DNA from: SP5GCR1 sp965199685
Lineage (GTDB): Bacteria > Pseudomonadota > Gammaproteobacteria > Poriferisulfidales > Oxydemutatoraceae
NCBI GenBank assembly: GCA_965199685.1
Contig: OZ241323.1
Coordinates: 1,984,001-2,048,000, forward strand
Direction of reading: 5' to 3'
Length of the DNA stretch: 64,000 bases
Part shown: positions 62,761 to 64,000 of the stretch, piece after piece
Position numbering within the stretch: the first letter of the stretch is position 1
How the letters are laid out: the number at the start of each line of letters is the position of its first letter
Notes under the pieces: generated by a model
The model's input: only the letters and a program-made list of their open reading frames with translations
Databases searched by the model: none
Told to the model about the DNA's origin: nothing
Program-made: the position numbers and the translations under genes

Positions 62761-63453
62761 TCAATGAACCGGTAGACGAGCACGCAACTGCTCTCTATCA
62801 AACCACCATGTGCCGCCGGTAATAACATCGATCACTTTCGCCATTGCTGGTAAAAATTCCTTAGCATCTTTAAGCCCTAAAATCTCCATCCAGATATTGA
62901 TGCTCTCCTCGTCGGTGATATTACGATGACGGCGCGCAACATCGGCAATCTTTTGTTTGGTTAAAAACAATAAACTATCCCGTTGTTCGCCGGATACTCG
63001 CAAATCTGCAACATAGTGTGCGACAACTGCAGCGACGGCACCACCGTCCGAGTCATCAGGGGTTTCGTCTATTACATAATGTATAACACGAATTGATAAA
63101 ATTGGGTCAATCGGGTAAGTGATCGCAAGCCAGCACGCCATACCCAATGCCGGGATTGAATCCTCACAGTCGCAACGATAGACAAGTTCGCACGCTTCTA
63201 CTGCGGATTGCCATTGCTCGGTTTCCAAAAAATAATCAAAGCTGGCGCGAGCAAGTTTCCATGCTTGTGGTTTGTCCTCCAGTTCTACTAAAACCGCAGC
63301 CTTCTCAAGCACGAGCATCTGTCGTTGATTCGCAGAGTCAGCCGGCAACTGAGCAAGGTTTCGTTCAATCTCTCGCAAGTGATTTTCCAAGCTGGCACGA
63401 GTTTGCCGTTCATCACTACCCGATATGATTTGATCTATTAGGTCATCATTCAC
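62761..63453 (-). CDS. Protein of unknown function
   Basis: 230 residues, acidic and helical, without signal peptide or membrane helix. Text such as EACELVYRCDCEDSIPALGMACWLAITYPIDPIL and VIDETPDDSDGGAVAAVVAHYVADLR looks conserved, but I know no domain. It follows the alkane monooxygenase gene after a terminator, so it probably has its own promoter. Confidence 0.7.
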   Translation of the reverse strand: MNDDLIDQIISGSDERQTRASLENHLREIERNLAQLPADSANQRQMLVLEKAAVLVELEDKPQAWKLARASFDYFLETEQWQSAVEACELVYRCDCEDSIPALGMACWLAITYPIDPILSIRVIHYVIDETPDDSDGGAVAAVVAHYVADLRVSGEQRDSLLFLTKQKIADVARRHRNITDEESINIWMEILGLKDAKEFLPAMAKVIDVITGGTWWFDREQLRARLPVH

Positions 63454-63473
63454 GGCAAAGATTATAAACCAAT

Positions 63474-63507
63474 AAAAAAAGCCGCCGACACTTTCGCATC
63501 AGCGGCT
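63474..63507 (-). terminator. Rho-independent terminator of the alkane monooxygenase gene
   Basis: On the minus strand an 11-pair stem GCCGCTGATGC/GTGTCGGCGGC with a GAAA loop is followed by TTTTTTT. Three of the pairs are G-U, which works only on this strand. Confidence 0.9.
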
Positions 63508-63535
63508 CCTTAACACACAAATAGATGCTTATAAA

Positions 63536-64000
63536 TTAAGCATAACCTGCATGTTGATTCATTGCGTCGGCAATTTGACGTTCGCCTTCTACGGCTTCGT
63601 TTTCATCCCATTTCTTGAGTTCCGTTTCCATCAATTTATGGAAAAGCATCGGGAACAATGCAACGGCAAACAGCATGAAGTAACCGCAGTTGGTGTTGGG
63701 GGCACCGACTTCGTCAAGCTCCCAAAAGTGCGTTTCACCGCGATCGTGATGATCTGCCTGACGACCTATTTCTATGAAATACCAACTGGTCAAAGCAGTA
63801 GAGTTATCCCATGAATGACGGTAGTCTATAGGCTGACCTTTCTCACGAATCAAGCCGTAGTGCTCTAGATAATTCAGGGCTTCCAATTCAAAGTTGGAGA
63901 TCAACCAGACCAGTGCTAGACATGCAACACCAAGCCATCCGCCTGCCAACCAAAATAGGAATAGAGACGGTAAGCTCATTGCATAACCTCTAAGCCAACG
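63536..64000 (-). CDS. AlkB-type alkane 1-monooxygenase, C-terminal part (truncated by window edge)
   Basis: 154 residues are visible and the frame is open to the window edge; the ATG at 63979 is internal. NYLEHYGL and RQADHHDR are His motifs of the membrane di-iron hydroxylase family, and GYFMLFAVALFPMLFHKLME and the ERQIADAMNQHAGY tail match AlkB C-termini. It would hydroxylate alkanes at the membrane. Substrate range cannot be told from this part. Confidence 0.85.
   Translation of the reverse strand, partial: RWLRGYAMSLPSLFLFWLAGGWLGVACLALVWLISNFELEALNYLEHYGLIREKGQPIDYRHSWDNSTALTSWYFIEIGRQADHHDRGETHFWELDEVGAPNTNCGYFMLFAVALFPMLFHKLMETELKKWDENEAVEGERQIADAMNQHAGYA

Overview
The window looks like the chromosome of a gammaproteobacterium with moderate to low GC. 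The evidence is the conserved blocks gpsA-secB-grxC-yibN next to envC, purM/purN divergent from pgsA-like/perM/hda, lipB-lipA, rph-rdgB-hemW divergent from ispB, and a type II secretion (T2SS) operon in the order F-G-H-I-J-K-L-M-N. A partial AlkB-type alkane monooxygenase at the right edge, several large surface or secreted proteins, a sulfotransferase, three fucosyltransferase-like genes and TPR proteins suggest a marine or host- or particle-associated lifestyle. That lifestyle, and any species assignment, is inference.

Layout. 1-4139: hemW (cut by the window edge), rdgB and rph, with rph interrupted near its start by a tnpB-bearing element, then divergent ispB. 4141-11805: a 1,991-residue GLUG-repeat surface protein between two intergenic-repeat clusters. 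11806-14517: a minor-pilin operon and a tiny membrane ORF. 14635-14765: a candidate structured RNA. 14803-17176: lipB-lipA, an initiator tRNA and panD. 17186-23642: ppc behind three tandem fucosyltransferase-like paralogues. 23806-30989: a nine-gene Mrp/Mbh-type cation/proton antiporter operon. 31269-36818: two duplicated TPR proteins, a Panacea-domain antitoxin-like gene with a small membrane coiled-coil partner, a Fic protein with an operator-like array, and a cupin. 37197-44485: gspF to gspN. 44723-51473: rnd, an MFS transporter, purN/purM, pgsA-like, perM and hda. 51744-59248: sulfotransferase, class 1B pyrD, gpsA, secB, grxC, rhodanese, ArsR, envC, murJ and two tRNAs. 59729-64000: a Calx-beta-like secreted protein, dinB, an unknown protein and the alkane monooxygenase fragment.

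The most striking signals lie between genes. (1) tnpB at 1759-2955 is bounded by near-perfect 19-bp terminal inverted repeats and a 9-bp target duplication. Removing the element restores an ATG-started rph frame, so this is not a normal IS200/IS605 insertion. (2) Fourteen intergenic clusters are built from one family of MITE-like modules ending in CTGTTGAAAAAGT. The tandem fucosyltransferase array supplies empty sites that prove one insertion, and internal hairpins of the modules differ between copies by compensating changes. (3) A Panacea antitoxin-like gene overlaps a small membrane protein gene next to a Fic gene preceded by a cluster of TTCGTTA/TAACGAA half-sites.

The genes work together in several units. 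The T2SS operon would export proteins such as the GLUG protein, whose C-terminus looks like a GlyGly-CTERM signal. The Mrp complex would exchange monovalent cations for protons. EnvC and MurJ act in cell-wall assembly, and the remaining genes are mostly core metabolism. All assignments come from reading sequence motifs; no database search was run.
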